DNA of 41,394 nt from CAZFLM01 sp964519955 (GTDB lineage Bacteria; Armatimonadota; Chthonomonadetes; Chthonomonadales; CAJBBX01), in NCBI GenBank assembly GCA_964519955.1, contig CAZFLM010000060.1:1-41394 (forward strand), given 5' to 3'. A program made the translations under genes and the position numbers. The notes beneath the pieces were generated by a model. It was given only the letters and a program-made list of their open reading frames with translations. It was not told where the DNA came from and did no database searches. Of the stretch, positions 22,025-31,175 are shown piece by piece (position 1 is the first letter of the stretch; the number at the start of each line of letters is the position of its first letter).

Positions 22025-25000
22025 TTACTCCAGCTTCACCCCCGCGATCCGCTGGCCGCGCTGCTGCTTCTCCTGGTCCTTCACGTCGAACGTGCCGTAG
22101 AAGAGGGCGCTCACGTCCATCCACGTCGCGATGCGGCCGATCTCGTCCCGAGTGAGCTTGACGCCGGCGTGGTCGGCCAGGAGCAGCGACATGAGCGGGC
22201 TGCCGTGGGAGCCGAAGCGGCCGGGCTTGCTCAGCGCCTCGCCGTTGTTCATGTCCGAGAACGGTACGCGGCCCACGAGCGCGTTGTAGGAGCGGGTGTA
22301 GTGCCCCTCCGGCTCGCCGGTGAGCGCGAGGTTGGCGGCCGGTTTCGGGCCGCTGTGGCACGAGACGCACTTCTGGTCGAGGACCGTCTGGACCAGGATC
22401 GGGTAGCTCAGCGGGCGCGAGCCGTCCGGGCCAGGGGCGATGCGCGAGGGGGCCCGGCGCAGGGCGAGGACCTGGCGGGCCGGCGGCGAGGTGGTGCGGC
22501 GCTCGTGGCAGCCGACGCAGGTGGCCTTCTCGCCGGGCTGCAGGTAGGTGCCGCTGCGCATGATCTGGACCGCCATGCCGCGCTCGTCGAGGGCCTGGAA
22601 GGCCAGCTCCTTGCGGGCTGGGGCTCGCAGGTAGGCCGAACCGTCCGGCTCCACCGGCACCGTGCCGAGCACCTGCTTGCCGGGCGCGCCGGATGCCACG
22701 CCGATGGCGGGCATGTCCTTGCCAGGCGTCGACTTCGGCAGCACCTGGACGACGCGCAGCGACTTCACCGTGCCGCGGGCGATCTGCGGCATGCTCGAGT
22801 AGACATCCTGGATCACGAACTCGCCCTCGTCCGCCAGCTTCGGGTCGAGGTTGGAGGGCAGGGCAGGCGGGACCTTGCGGCTGCGGAGCGGCATCGGCCA
22901 CAGGCTGGCGATGTTCGGGTCGCGGTAGAGCAGCTCCTTGTTGCCGAACGCGTCGCACAGGTACAGGCCGAACATGTTGGCCGCGTTGCCGGTGGGCTCG
23001 CCGACGAGCTGGCGGAAGCTGTAGGCCGCCAGGAACAGGCGCTCGGAGAGCGGGTAGGGGCTGCGGTACGAGGCGCCCGGCCAGCGCTGGTTCTCCTCGG
23101 TGTCGTACGCTTCGACGCCCGGCATGGGGTTGTGCCAGATCCCGGAGACGGTCGTCTCGCTCTCGGGGAACGGGGCGTCCGGCGTGAGGCGCTCGATCGG
23201 CAGCGGGCCGTCGACGCCGCGCGACTGGTCGACGAGGATGATGGAGCCCGTGGTCATTGCGTGGTGCGCGGCGGCGGTCGCCATGACGCGAGTGGAGCCG
23301 GGGATGGCGCGCGCCTCCCAGACGCCGACCGGATTGAACGTGTTGTTGCCGAAGAACGCCGCGGCGCGCGTGCCGTCCGGCCCGGTCGTCCAGAGGTGCT
23401 CATAGAACACCGGGTGCCGGTCCACGTAGTCCCACCGCGTGTAGGCGATGCGGCCGTCGTTCAGCACCGTCGGGTCCCACTCCTGCGTCTCGTGGAAGGA
23501 GATGGGGTGCGCCCTGGTCCCGTCGGCGTTCGCCACGGTCAGCACGTAGTTCTCGCAGCCGGGCGTGCCGCACCGGTGCCAGCCGCCGCGCCGCGTCGAG
23601 ATGAACACGATCTGGCCGTTCGGCAGGAAGCGTGCGGCGAAGTCGTTGTACGGACCGTCGGTCAGGGATTTCAGCCCGGTCCCGTCGGGCTTGATGCTGT
23701 AGAGGTGGTAGAACCGGCCGGGCGTGCCCTGGATGCGGTTCTCGGGCATGCTGTCGGTGGCGCAGTAGGCGAACAGGACGCGGTCCGCGTTCCACGACAC
23801 CTCAGGGAACATGTAGCTGCCGGACGCCATGGTCTTCGGGGTGAGCTGGCGCGCGGCCATCGAGGCTCCGGGTCTCTCCAGCACGAAGATGCCGCCGCCG
23901 GGCCGCGCGTACCGGCCGTAGTACTGCGTGAGCTGATGGCTGAAGCAGCCGGGCACCTGCTTGGCGAAGAGGACGGGGCCGACGTTCGCGAGCGGGTGCG
24001 CCAGCATCAGGGCGCGCTTCACCTGGTGCGCGCGGGTGTAGAGGGCGTCCCACGCCTCCGGATCGATGCTCTTGCGCGTGGCCAGGTTGAACTCGTCCTG
24101 GACGACGGCAGACCACGCGGCCAACGCCTTCCGCAGAGCCGGGCTAGGGGCGCCGCCCGCCGCCTTCTCCGCGTCGCGGGCCAGGGCGACACCACGCTTC
24201 ACGATCCGCTTCACCGCGTCCTCGACCAGCACCGGCTGGCGCTCCGTGTCGATGCCGTCCTGCGCGCGCCAGTCCCACTCGATGAGCGCCTGCTCGATGG
24301 CAGGGCGCAGTGCGGGGGTGACCGGCGGGGCGCCCGCGCCGTAGTCGGTGGGCGTAACCTGGAGCTGGATCGGCACGGTCAGCTCGCCGGCGCGGAGCGC
24401 CACGTTCGACAGGCGCACGGCGCACACGGAGGCGCCCGCAAGGCGGAGCGCGGCGCTCGACGACCCTTCCGCGACCGGCACGCTCACCGTGACGCGCTTG
24501 CCGGGCTGGCTCAGCGCGACCTCGCGAGTGGCGCCGCCGGCCCGCGCGATGGCGCGCGCCTGGCCCGGTCCCACCAGCTCCGCCTCGGCGGTCAGCGTGG
24601 CGTTGGCGGCGTTGCAGGTAACGGGCAACTCGATGGCCGCCTCCTCGCCCGCCGCGAGCGCGGCCAGGAGCGCGCCCTGGCGGCGGTAGACGGCAACCTG
24701 CGGGCCGGACGATCGGTGCAGCAGCGAGAGCCCGCACACGTCATCGCTAACCGTGGCCGAGGCCCCGCCGAGCGTCACACGCGGCGCGCCGACCGAAACC
24801 GGGCGCTGGGCCAGGATCTCGACCTCCGCGAAGCCGCACGTCTGGAAGGGGATATACGAGGTGAGCACGACGACGCGCAGCCAGCGGGTGTCGGCGCGCG
24901 CTTCCAGCGCGATGTGGGAGTCGTTGCGGTCCTCGAGTTGGCCCGTCGTGATGCGCTGCCACGCCTTGCCGTCGTCGGATGCCTCGATGGCGAAGTCCTT

Positions 25001-25321
25001 GGTGTGGTACATGCTGCCCTGCCACTGGGCCTGGTGCAGCACGACGCGGCGCACCTGCTCGCGCGCGCCAAACTCGAAGGTGAGCCCGCACGGGAGCTGG
25101 GTCTGGTCCCGCGAGTACCACGACGCATCGCCTGGCGCGATCCGACCGTCCACGGCGTTCGCGCCGGAGTGCTGCGCGTCGTAGGACGTGTCGGCCACGA
25201 CGCGCGTGCCGAAGGTGGCCGGCGCGATGTTGACCAGGGCGGGTTCAGCGGGCGTCCACGCGGCGACGGCCAGCAGCAGGACGAGAGACCCCAGAAGGGC
25301 AGCGAGCTTGGCAAGCGTCAT
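22025..25321 (-). CDS. Large secreted di-heme protein with discoidin-like and HzsA-like domains
   Basis: This 1,098-aa protein has a signal peptide (MTLAKLAALLGSLVLLLAVA). A discoidin/F5-8C-like domain follows at about 30-160 (SGANAVDGRI, VRRVVLHQAQW, IEASDDGKAW). A long central region (about 470-800) reads as a beta-propeller of the type in hydrazine synthase alpha-subunit-like proteins of Planctomycetota (FYHLYSIKPDGTGLKSLTDG, FLPNGQIVFISTRRGG). The C-terminus has two c-type heme sites, CVGCH (935-939) and CVSCH (985-989). It is exported and probably periplasmic or surface-attached. True HzsA makes hydrazine with partner subunits; none are here, so the resemblance does not indicate anammox. 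A redox role is likely, the substrate unknown. I chose the ATG at 25321 for its signal peptide and GAGG site. Confidence 0.85.
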   Translation of the reverse strand: MTLAKLAALLGSLVLLLAVAAWTPAEPALVNIAPATFGTRVVADTSYDAQHSGANAVDGRIAPGDASWYSRDQTQLPCGLTFEFGAREQVRRVVLHQAQWQGSMYHTKDFAIEASDDGKAWQRITTGQLEDRNDSHIALEARADTRWLRVVVLTSYIPFQTCGFAEVEILAQRPVSVGAPRVTLGGASATVSDDVCGLSLLHRSSGPQVAVYRRQGALLAALAAGEEAAIELPVTCNAANATLTAEAELVGPGQARAIARAGGATREVALSQPGKRVTVSVPVAEGSSSAALRLAGASVCAVRLSNVALRAGELTVPIQLQVTPTDYGAGAPPVTPALRPAIEQALIEWDWRAQDGIDTERQPVLVEDAVKRIVKRGVALARDAEKAAGGAPSPALRKALAAWSAVVQDEFNLATRKSIDPEAWDALYTRAHQVKRALMLAHPLANVGPVLFAKQVPGCFSHQLTQYYGRYARPGGGIFVLERPGASMAARQLTPKTMASGSYMFPEVSWNADRVLFAYCATDSMPENRIQGTPGRFYHLYSIKPDGTGLKSLTDGPYNDFAARFLPNGQIVFISTRRGGWHRCGTPGCENYVLTVANADGTRAHPISFHETQEWDPTVLNDGRIAYTRWDYVDRHPVFYEHLWTTGPDGTRAAAFFGNNTFNPVGVWEARAIPGSTRVMATAAAHHAMTTGSIILVDQSRGVDGPLPIERLTPDAPFPESETTVSGIWHNPMPGVEAYDTEENQRWPGASYRSPYPLSERLFLAAYSFRQLVGEPTGNAANMFGLYLCDAFGNKELLYRDPNIASLWPMPLRSRKVPPALPSNLDPKLADEGEFVIQDVYSSMPQIARGTVKSLRVVQVLPKSTPGKDMPAIGVASGAPGKQVLGTVPVEPDGSAYLRAPARKELAFQALDERGMAVQIMRSGTYLQPGEKATCVGCHERRTTSPPARQVLALRRAPSRIAPGPDGSRPLSYPILVQTVLDQKCVSCHSGPKPAANLALTGEPEGHYTRSYNALVGRVPFSDMNNGEALSKPGRFGSHGSPLMSLLLADHAGVKLTRDEIGRIATWMDVSALFYGTFDVKDQEKQQRGQRIAGVKLE

Positions 25322-25670
25322 GTGCGTATCCTCGGGCAGGAGCGGTTTGGGTGGTGTATGGGAGTGGTTCGTCTGCGGGGCGGCATGTTCCTGCGCAGAG
25401 TCGGGGAGAAGGGCGAACCCACCGCGGCCTTCGGCCACCCCTCCGAATCGAGAGGGGGCGTGGAGCTACCGTGTGCGGCTCCCAGGGGCGCCGGGACCCC
25501 TCTCCCGGCCTTCGGCCACCCTCTCCCGCAAGGGGCGAGGGCCGCGGAGGGGGGACTTGGGAGTTGGGGAATGGGGCTGGCGAAAACGGCGGACTCGGGC
25601 GCAGGTGCCGTCATCCAGGCCAGCGAATACGTGATCATCGGTGTGAAGGCTGCGGAAGCGGGAGCGGACG
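25322..25670. other. Divergent intergenic region with a common GC-rich repeat
   Basis: 349 bp between two divergent genes. It contains two copies of GGCCTTCGGCCACCC (about 25429 and 25510), the second followed by CTCTCCCGCAAGGGGCGAGG, a palindromic dispersed intergenic motif. No promoter stands out and no gene is seen. Confidence 0.5.
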
Positions 25671-28016
25671 ATGAAGGCGGGCTGGGGGGGTGTCGGTGGT
25701 CTGGTGCTGGTGCTGGTGCTGGCGGGGCTTCGCGCGCAGGCGCACGTTGGGGACAACTACCAGTCGGTGCACTTCCACAGCGGCATGGTTGATTTCGGCA
25801 GCGTGCCCCGGCGCGGCCGCCTCATCGGCGAGCACGACGATCGGCACGTGTACAACTGGGGTATGGACGAGGCCGAGCGTTCCGGCATCGAGTTGACCCA
25901 AGACGGCGATGCCCACCGGGAGGAAGTGCGCGACCACGCCCGGCGCCGCATCGCGGCGGATGCCGAGTGGGCCGTGCAGGCCGGTAACTGGGCGGGTGCG
26001 CGTCGGGCCTGGGCGCGGATGGCGCATCGGCTGGGGCCGACGGGCGAGGTGCTCGACCGGCTGCAGGTGCTGGACCGAGTGCTTGCCATCCGCGGCGGCC
26101 TCGATCCTGCCTTTGCGCGCGCGCTGCGGCGGCATCTGGGCGGGCTCGGCAACGTCGAGAAGGCCAAGCTGCGGGAGGCGCAGACGGCGTTCGTGGCGGT
26201 GGCGCGCGACCCGGCGTCGGGCTTCCTGCGCGAGCACGCGCTCTACCAGCAGGCCTGCCTGGCCTGGGCGTGGTGGGACTACCGCGGGGCGGCGCAGCAG
26301 TTGCGGCAGCTCCTGGCCGACTACCCGAAGACGGTCAAGCGCGAGTGTGCGCTGATGATGCTGGCGCGCTGCACGATCCTGCCCCGCACGGCCGAGAGCC
26401 GGCAGCTCGACATCGGGCGGCAGGCGCTGGGCGATCTCGGCCGCGACTACCCGAAGACCCGGTTTCGCCGATCGATGGCGGGGCTGCGCGCCCGGCTGGC
26501 GTTCCTCGATGGGAGGCCCTACGCGGCCATCGAGCAGTACTTCGCGCTGGATGACCTGGAGTCGGTCGAGATCGTGCGCCGCACGCTGCCGAAGGAGCAG
26601 CAGAGCCCGATCCGCGTACGGCTGCTCGCGCGCTACCTGCTGCGGGTGCCGCGTGCCACGGACTACGACGGCTACTACTTCTCGCTGAAGGCCGTGGCGC
26701 GCGCCAGGGAGCGGCTGACGGCGGCGGAGGCCTACCGGTTCAGCCAGTTGCTGGTGCGCCGGCCGGACGTGGCGTCACCCTACTTCTACTACCGGCTGTA
26801 CCACACCGACAACAAGCCGGCCGACCTGCGCCGCCTGGTGCAACTGGCCGAGGCAGTGGCGGCACGACAAGGGGCGTCGCGGCTGGCCCCGGGTGTGCAG
26901 ACCCGGCTGGCGGAGGTCTACTACCAGCGCGGGGCCTACGGGCGGTCTGTCGAGTGGGCGGATCGCGCGCTGAGGGGTGGGCGGACCGACCGGGCGCTCT
27001 ACGTGCGCGGGGCCTCCTTTCAGAAGCTCGGCAAGTATGCGCCGGCACTCGCCGACTTCACGGCGCTGCTGCGGAGCTACTCCAACAGCCCCCTGAGGCG
27101 CGGCGCACGCGAGATGGCGGCCATCGTGTGCGAGCTGATGGGCGACCTGTCCGGCGCGCTGGATCAGTACTTCGAGTTGCGCTACGCGGGGGACATTGCC
27201 TTCTTGCTCGACATCCGCATGTCGATCCCGCAAATCGAGGCGATGCTCAGGAGCCACAGGGGCCTGGACCGCCACTATGACCAGGCGCGATGGCCCTATG
27301 ACCAGTGGACGCCGATGCCCGCCCGCGTCACTCGCAGGATACTGGTGCGTTACTCGCTCGGCTTCCGCTACCTGCGCGAGAACCGCTTCGACGAGGCCGA
27401 GCGACTGCTGCGCGGCGCGCCGAGGGAGTTCTACGCGCACCTGCAGGACTACGGACTCGGGCAGCCACTCACGACCGAGGCCGACACCCTCGTGGCCGTG
27501 CGGAAGCTGCGCTCGCTGCGCCGCGCCATCGATCAGGCTCGGGGCGACGAGGCGAAGGCGGCCGCGCTGTACCGCTACGCGTCCTACATCTACAAGGGGA
27601 GCGACCTGCTGTTCTACAACGCGGCCCTCTGGCAGGGGTGGCGCGCCGGCAGCTTTGCGTTCTGCTGGAACAAGCACCACGCGACGCATCAGGACGACCT
27701 CGCGGCGCGCGACCACCACTATCGCCACGAGATCTACGCTCGCGCCGAGGACGCATGCCTGGAGATCGCGCGGCACTACCCCAACACGCGCGTGGCGCCC
27801 CAAGCGCTCTACCGGGCGGCTTGCTGCGAGCGGAAGCTGTCCAACTTCAACTACTGGTGGCGCCGCGACTGCAAGCGCGTCAACCACGGCAAGCTGGCAG
27901 CCCGGTACATGCGGCGGATGGCGGCCAGATATCCGCGCAGCCCGCTTGCCCACGCGGCGAGGAAGTACGCGGTAGTGTTTGCGAACGAGGCGTCGAACGG
28001 CTATTACGACTGGTAG
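25671..28016 (+). CDS. Secreted TPR-repeat protein
   Basis: This 781-aa protein has a GGGAG about 6 nt upstream of its ATG and a signal peptide (MKAGWGGVGGLVLVLVLAGL...QA). The chain is made of helical pairs with TPR-like spacing; clear units include QTRLAEVYYQRGAYGRSVEW and ALYVRGASFQKLGKYAPALA, with others near EHALYQQACLAWAWWDYRGA. Some stretches near the C-terminus (NAALWQGWRAGSFAFCWNKH) are unusually aromatic. TPR arrays hold protein complexes together; several secreted bacterial TPR proteins work in polysaccharide or envelope assembly. No enzymatic domain is seen. It stands alone on the plus strand, divergent from the HzsA-like gene. Confidence 0.82.
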   Translation: MKAGWGGVGGLVLVLVLAGLRAQAHVGDNYQSVHFHSGMVDFGSVPRRGRLIGEHDDRHVYNWGMDEAERSGIELTQDGDAHREEVRDHARRRIAADAEWAVQAGNWAGARRAWARMAHRLGPTGEVLDRLQVLDRVLAIRGGLDPAFARALRRHLGGLGNVEKAKLREAQTAFVAVARDPASGFLREHALYQQACLAWAWWDYRGAAQQLRQLLADYPKTVKRECALMMLARCTILPRTAESRQLDIGRQALGDLGRDYPKTRFRRSMAGLRARLAFLDGRPYAAIEQYFALDDLESVEIVRRTLPKEQQSPIRVRLLARYLLRVPRATDYDGYYFSLKAVARARERLTAAEAYRFSQLLVRRPDVASPYFYYRLYHTDNKPADLRRLVQLAEAVAARQGASRLAPGVQTRLAEVYYQRGAYGRSVEWADRALRGGRTDRALYVRGASFQKLGKYAPALADFTALLRSYSNSPLRRGAREMAAIVCELMGDLSGALDQYFELRYAGDIAFLLDIRMSIPQIEAMLRSHRGLDRHYDQARWPYDQWTPMPARVTRRILVRYSLGFRYLRENRFDEAERLLRGAPREFYAHLQDYGLGQPLTTEADTLVAVRKLRSLRRAIDQARGDEAKAAALYRYASYIYKGSDLLFYNAALWQGWRAGSFAFCWNKHHATHQDDLAARDHHYRHEIYARAEDACLEIARHYPNTRVAPQALYRAACCERKLSNFNYWWRRDCKRVNHGKLAARYMRRMAARYPRSPLAHAARKYAVVFANEASNGYYDW

Positions 28017-28135
28017 TCGCCGGAGTGGCGACATGGGGCGGCCCATGTCTGGCGAGCGGCGAGGGCCGCGGAGGCGGCGTGTGCGTTGGGCGGGCCGGTC
28101 GGGCCGGGCCGGTCGGGCCGGGCCGGTCGGGCGGT

Positions 28136-28367
28136 GGCCGGTCGGGCCGTGAACGACCCGCCTGGAGGGCCCGCGGCCGGGCGTCCTGGCGGACGCGACG
28201 ACGGGGTGGTGCGGGACGCGGGCGGCGGGGGGGCGTGAGCGTTGGGCGGGGCGGTCGGGCTGTGGCGGTCGGGCCGGGCCGGTCGGGCCGTGAACGACCC
28301 GCCTGGAGGGCCCGCGGCCGGGCGTCCTGGCGGACGCGACGACGGGGTGGTGCGGGACGCGGGCGGC
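28136..28367. repeat. Two copies of an approximately 91-bp intergenic repeat, 141-bp period
   Basis: Copies at about 28136-28226 and 28277-28367 share the same sequence from GGCCGGTCGGGCCGTGAACG through GGACGCGACGACGGGGTGGT to GCGGGACGCGGGCGGC. Short CGGGCCGGT units precede each. The second copy abuts the stop of the propeller gene (28368). The window's first bases carry a diverged piece of the same unit. No gene in 28017-28367. Confidence 0.8.
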
Positions 28368-29435
28368 TCAGTCGATTGGGACCTGGTAGAGCTGGGAGGC
28401 GGAGACGAACGAGACCGCCTTGCCGTCGGGGCGCCACTGGACGCCCCAGATCGCGTCGTGGCCGAGCTTCCTCGGGTCGGACGCCTGGAAGGCCACGGCC
28501 GCGTTGTGCGTGCCGTCGAGGTGGCTGATGCGCAGCTCGGTACCCTCGGACGCGTGGAACCGCTTGGCGAGGGCCGGCCACCATCGCGAGAGGAGGCGGT
28601 AGCCGGGCGGGTAGTGCTTGATGCCGATAAGCCAGGCCAGCCGGTCGCCGCGCGGCGAGAGGGCCAGTTCGCTGATCGTGCCCCCCGGCGGCGCCTTCAG
28701 GCGTATGGTCCGGGTCGGCTCGGTGTTCGGGTGGATGCCGAAGTCGACGAGTTCCACCGTGGACGTGTTGAGCCCCTGGTTCGCGGCCCCCGACACGGCG
28801 ATGAGACGGTAGTCGGGCGTGACGCCAATCAGCGCCGAGCAGAGTGGTGCACCCTCGACCTTGATCCGCATCGGCCCGTCGGCATCGAGGGTGTGAAGGA
28901 AGGTCTTGCCTGGCCGCGACGGCAGCAACTCCAGCCATCGGCTGCTGTCGGGGAGCCACACCGGCCTGCGCTGGCTCTCGCGATCGTAGAGGTCCCACGC
29001 GCGCCATTCGAAGGCTCCGGAGCCATCGATGCGCGCCGCACGGAAGCCGGCGGTGGTTTGCCCATACCGGTCCTCGGCGAACAGCGTTGCGTAGAGCAGC
29101 CATTGGCCGTTGGGCGAAACGACGGCGGTCGATGGATCGGGCAGTTCCTGTACGTGCAGACTGGGCGGGTCGGTCGGCTTTTCGACGCCGGAGCCGCTCT
29201 CGATCACGGTGAGAGTCAGACTGGCGAGCGTGTCCTGCCCGTAGGTGCGGCCCGAGACGATGGAGACGCCAACGGCGGTGCGGGGGGAGCGCCACGCGTA
29301 GGTCACAGCCTTCCCGCGGCCGATGCGGGTGGCGTGCTGGAGGAGGGAGCGGTTCTGGTAGGAGACCGCGGCGCCCACCAGTGCCGCCGCGCCCAGGGGC
29401 ACGACGAGGAAGAGCCAACGTCGCTTGCCGATCAT
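28368..29435 (-). CDS. Membrane-anchored TolB/WD40-like beta-propeller protein
   Basis: This 355-aa protein starts at ATG 29435 (MIGKRRWLFLVVPLGAAALV), which gives an N-terminal membrane anchor; the longer upstream frame overlaps the divergent gene's start and is Gln/Pro/Arg-rich without family features. The periplasmic part repeats propeller-like turns: VVSPNGQWLLYATLF, LSPRGDRLAWLIGIK, VQWRPDGKAVSFVSASQ, as in TolB-type proteins. No catalytic motif is present, so it is probably a binding or scaffold protein in the envelope. It is divergent from the DUF3142 gene, with only 42 bp between starts. Confidence 0.78.
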   Translation of the reverse strand: MIGKRRWLFLVVPLGAAALVGAAVSYQNRSLLQHATRIGRGKAVTYAWRSPRTAVGVSIVSGRTYGQDTLASLTLTVIESGSGVEKPTDPPSLHVQELPDPSTAVVSPNGQWLLYATLFAEDRYGQTTAGFRAARIDGSGAFEWRAWDLYDRESQRRPVWLPDSSRWLELLPSRPGKTFLHTLDADGPMRIKVEGAPLCSALIGVTPDYRLIAVSGAANQGLNTSTVELVDFGIHPNTEPTRTIRLKAPPGGTISELALSPRGDRLAWLIGIKHYPPGYRLLSRWWPALAKRFHASEGTELRISHLDGTHNAAVAFQASDPRKLGHDAIWGVQWRPDGKAVSFVSASQLYQVPID

Positions 29436-29477
29436 CGCTTCGGGATCCAGGAGTAGGGGGTACGCAAGGGCACGTTC

Positions 29478-31079
29478 ATGACACGACTTCGGCGGCGCGG
29501 CGGCTGCTTCCTTCTGCTGTTCTTGCTCGCCATGGGGCTGTTCTGGTGGTGGCGCGCGGCGCACCCCGGGCCGCTGCCGCCGCTGCGTGTGGCGCTTTGG
29601 TACTGGCACACGCCGTTCCGGGTGACCGCCGCCGATGTGAACGAGCTGCGGGCGATGGGCGTCGGCGAGCTGTACGTCCGCGCCGGCACGTTTCGCGCGG
29701 GCGAGGGCGGCTTGCGCCTGGTCCTACCGCAGCGCTGGGAGACGCGGGCGGACGGGCTGCGCGTCCATCTCGTGTTCAACTTCGACTACGGCATCGTGCG
29801 CAGCTACGCAACCGCCGACAACGCAGCCATCGAGCGGGCGGTGCTGGACGCGGTGCGGCGCGAGCGGGCCGAAGCGGAGCAGGCGGGCCTGGTCGTTGCG
29901 GGCGTCCAGCTCGATCTCGACTGCCCGACGAAGCGCCTGCCGAAATACGCCGAGCTTCTGCGGAGCCTGCGCCGGCGGTTGAGGGCGCAGCGGCTGTCCC
30001 TCTCCATCACCGCGCTGCAGACCTGGTTCGACGGCGGCGACGTGCGGTCGGTGATGGGCGCGGTCGACTTCACGGTGCCGCAGTACTACGAAGGCGAGGT
30101 GCCCAAGTCGCTCGACGCGTTGGCGCCGGTCTCGCGGATAGCGCGAATGCGCCGGGGGCTGCGGGCCGCCGGGCGCACCGGGCTCCCTTTCATGGCGGGC
30201 ATCCCAGCCTATGGTCACGCGACGGTGTACGACCGCTCGGGCCGGTTGGTGGGCATGTTCCGGGACATGGGTCTCGACGATCTGGCGCGGCGGCCGGGCT
30301 TCCGGCTTCTGCGCTCCTACGCCTCCGACGCCGCCGGTCAGTCCGCGCGCAGGGACACGGCGATCGGCGAGGACATCCACGAGTTCGCAGCCGAGGTCCC
30401 GGCCAGCGACACGGGCCAGCGCGGCTACCGCATCGTGTTCGAAGTGCCGACGCCGGAGTTGGTGCGGCAGCACCTGGCTCTACTGCGCGCCGAGCGCCCG
30501 CGCAACTGCCTCGGCGTCCTGCTGTTCCGCTTCCCGGAGGCCGGCGAGGCTGCGACGTTGCCGCTGCGCTCGCTCGCCTCCGCCTGGCGCGGCGAGCGCT
30601 CGGAGGCGGCCATCCGCGTCGAGGTGCAGGTGCGCTCCGCGCCGTGGGAGCTGATCGACACGGGGCGGAAGGCGAGCAGGCCGCCCTTCGATGTATCGCT
30701 CCTCGTGACGAACACCGGCAGTGCGTCGACGTACCTCGCACCGGACGCCCTGCGAGTGGCGATCGGTCTCGACCGGCCGGGTGCGGCGGATGTCTCGGCC
30801 GGCAGCGCGGACACGGTGGACGCCGGCTACGTGCCCGGCTTGAAGGAGGGCGGCGCAACCACCGGCGGGCTGTCCTCCGGCGTGCTGCGCGGCAACGTGT
30901 TCCGCTTCTCGCGTCTGCGGCTGGCCGCGGGGGAGACGGCGCGGTTCGGCCCGATCCGCGTGCCGGCGGATGGCGCGACGAAGCTCTGGGGCGAGTGGAG
31001 CGCCATCGGTACGAGCGGCTTCGCCCGGCTCCACGGCGAGATCCCCGTGACGCCGCTGGCGCCGAAGGACGATCGGTAG
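29478..31079 (+). CDS. DUF3142 domain protein (TIM-barrel, membrane-anchored)
   Basis: This 533-aa protein has an N-terminal anchor at about 8-27 (GGCFLLLFLLAMGLFWWW). The DUF3142 signature is clear: VALWYWHTPF near 39, GVQLDLDCPTKRLPKYAELL at about 139-158, LSITALQTWF and VDFTVPQYY. The domain looks like a glycosidase-type (beta/alpha)8 barrel; the acidic D-x-D in QLDLDCP may be the active site, but the activity of the family has not been settled to my knowledge. The C-terminal third (about 370-533) is beta-rich. It probably faces the periplasm. The next gene starts 97 bp downstream in the same direction. Confidence 0.85.
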   Translation: MTRLRRRGGCFLLLFLLAMGLFWWWRAAHPGPLPPLRVALWYWHTPFRVTAADVNELRAMGVGELYVRAGTFRAGEGGLRLVLPQRWETRADGLRVHLVFNFDYGIVRSYATADNAAIERAVLDAVRRERAEAEQAGLVVAGVQLDLDCPTKRLPKYAELLRSLRRRLRAQRLSLSITALQTWFDGGDVRSVMGAVDFTVPQYYEGEVPKSLDALAPVSRIARMRRGLRAAGRTGLPFMAGIPAYGHATVYDRSGRLVGMFRDMGLDDLARRPGFRLLRSYASDAAGQSARRDTAIGEDIHEFAAEVPASDTGQRGYRIVFEVPTPELVRQHLALLRAERPRNCLGVLLFRFPEAGEAATLPLRSLASAWRGERSEAAIRVEVQVRSAPWELIDTGRKASRPPFDVSLLVTNTGSASTYLAPDALRVAIGLDRPGAADVSAGSADTVDAGYVPGLKEGGATTGGLSSGVLRGNVFRFSRLRLAAGETARFGPIRVPADGATKLWGEWSAIGTSGFARLHGEIPVTPLAPKDDR

Positions 31080-31175
31080 GGACCCTCGCCCCAGCAGGAC
31101 TCCGCTCCCCCGCGCCGAAGTAAGCGCCGGTGACGCTTGTCTGACCGTTTCTACCGGGCGGGAGGGCTGCCGGCG

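Noticed and set aside
22025..25321. Evidence for anammox metabolism from HzsA resemblance
   Set aside because: Single gene without partner subunits; such domains are common in planctomycete-like secreted cytochromes.
21788..25792. 1,334-codon plus-strand open frame opposite the HzsA-like gene
   Set aside because: It begins in an intergenic repeat and has no domain; the opposite strand holds a signal peptide and two heme sites.
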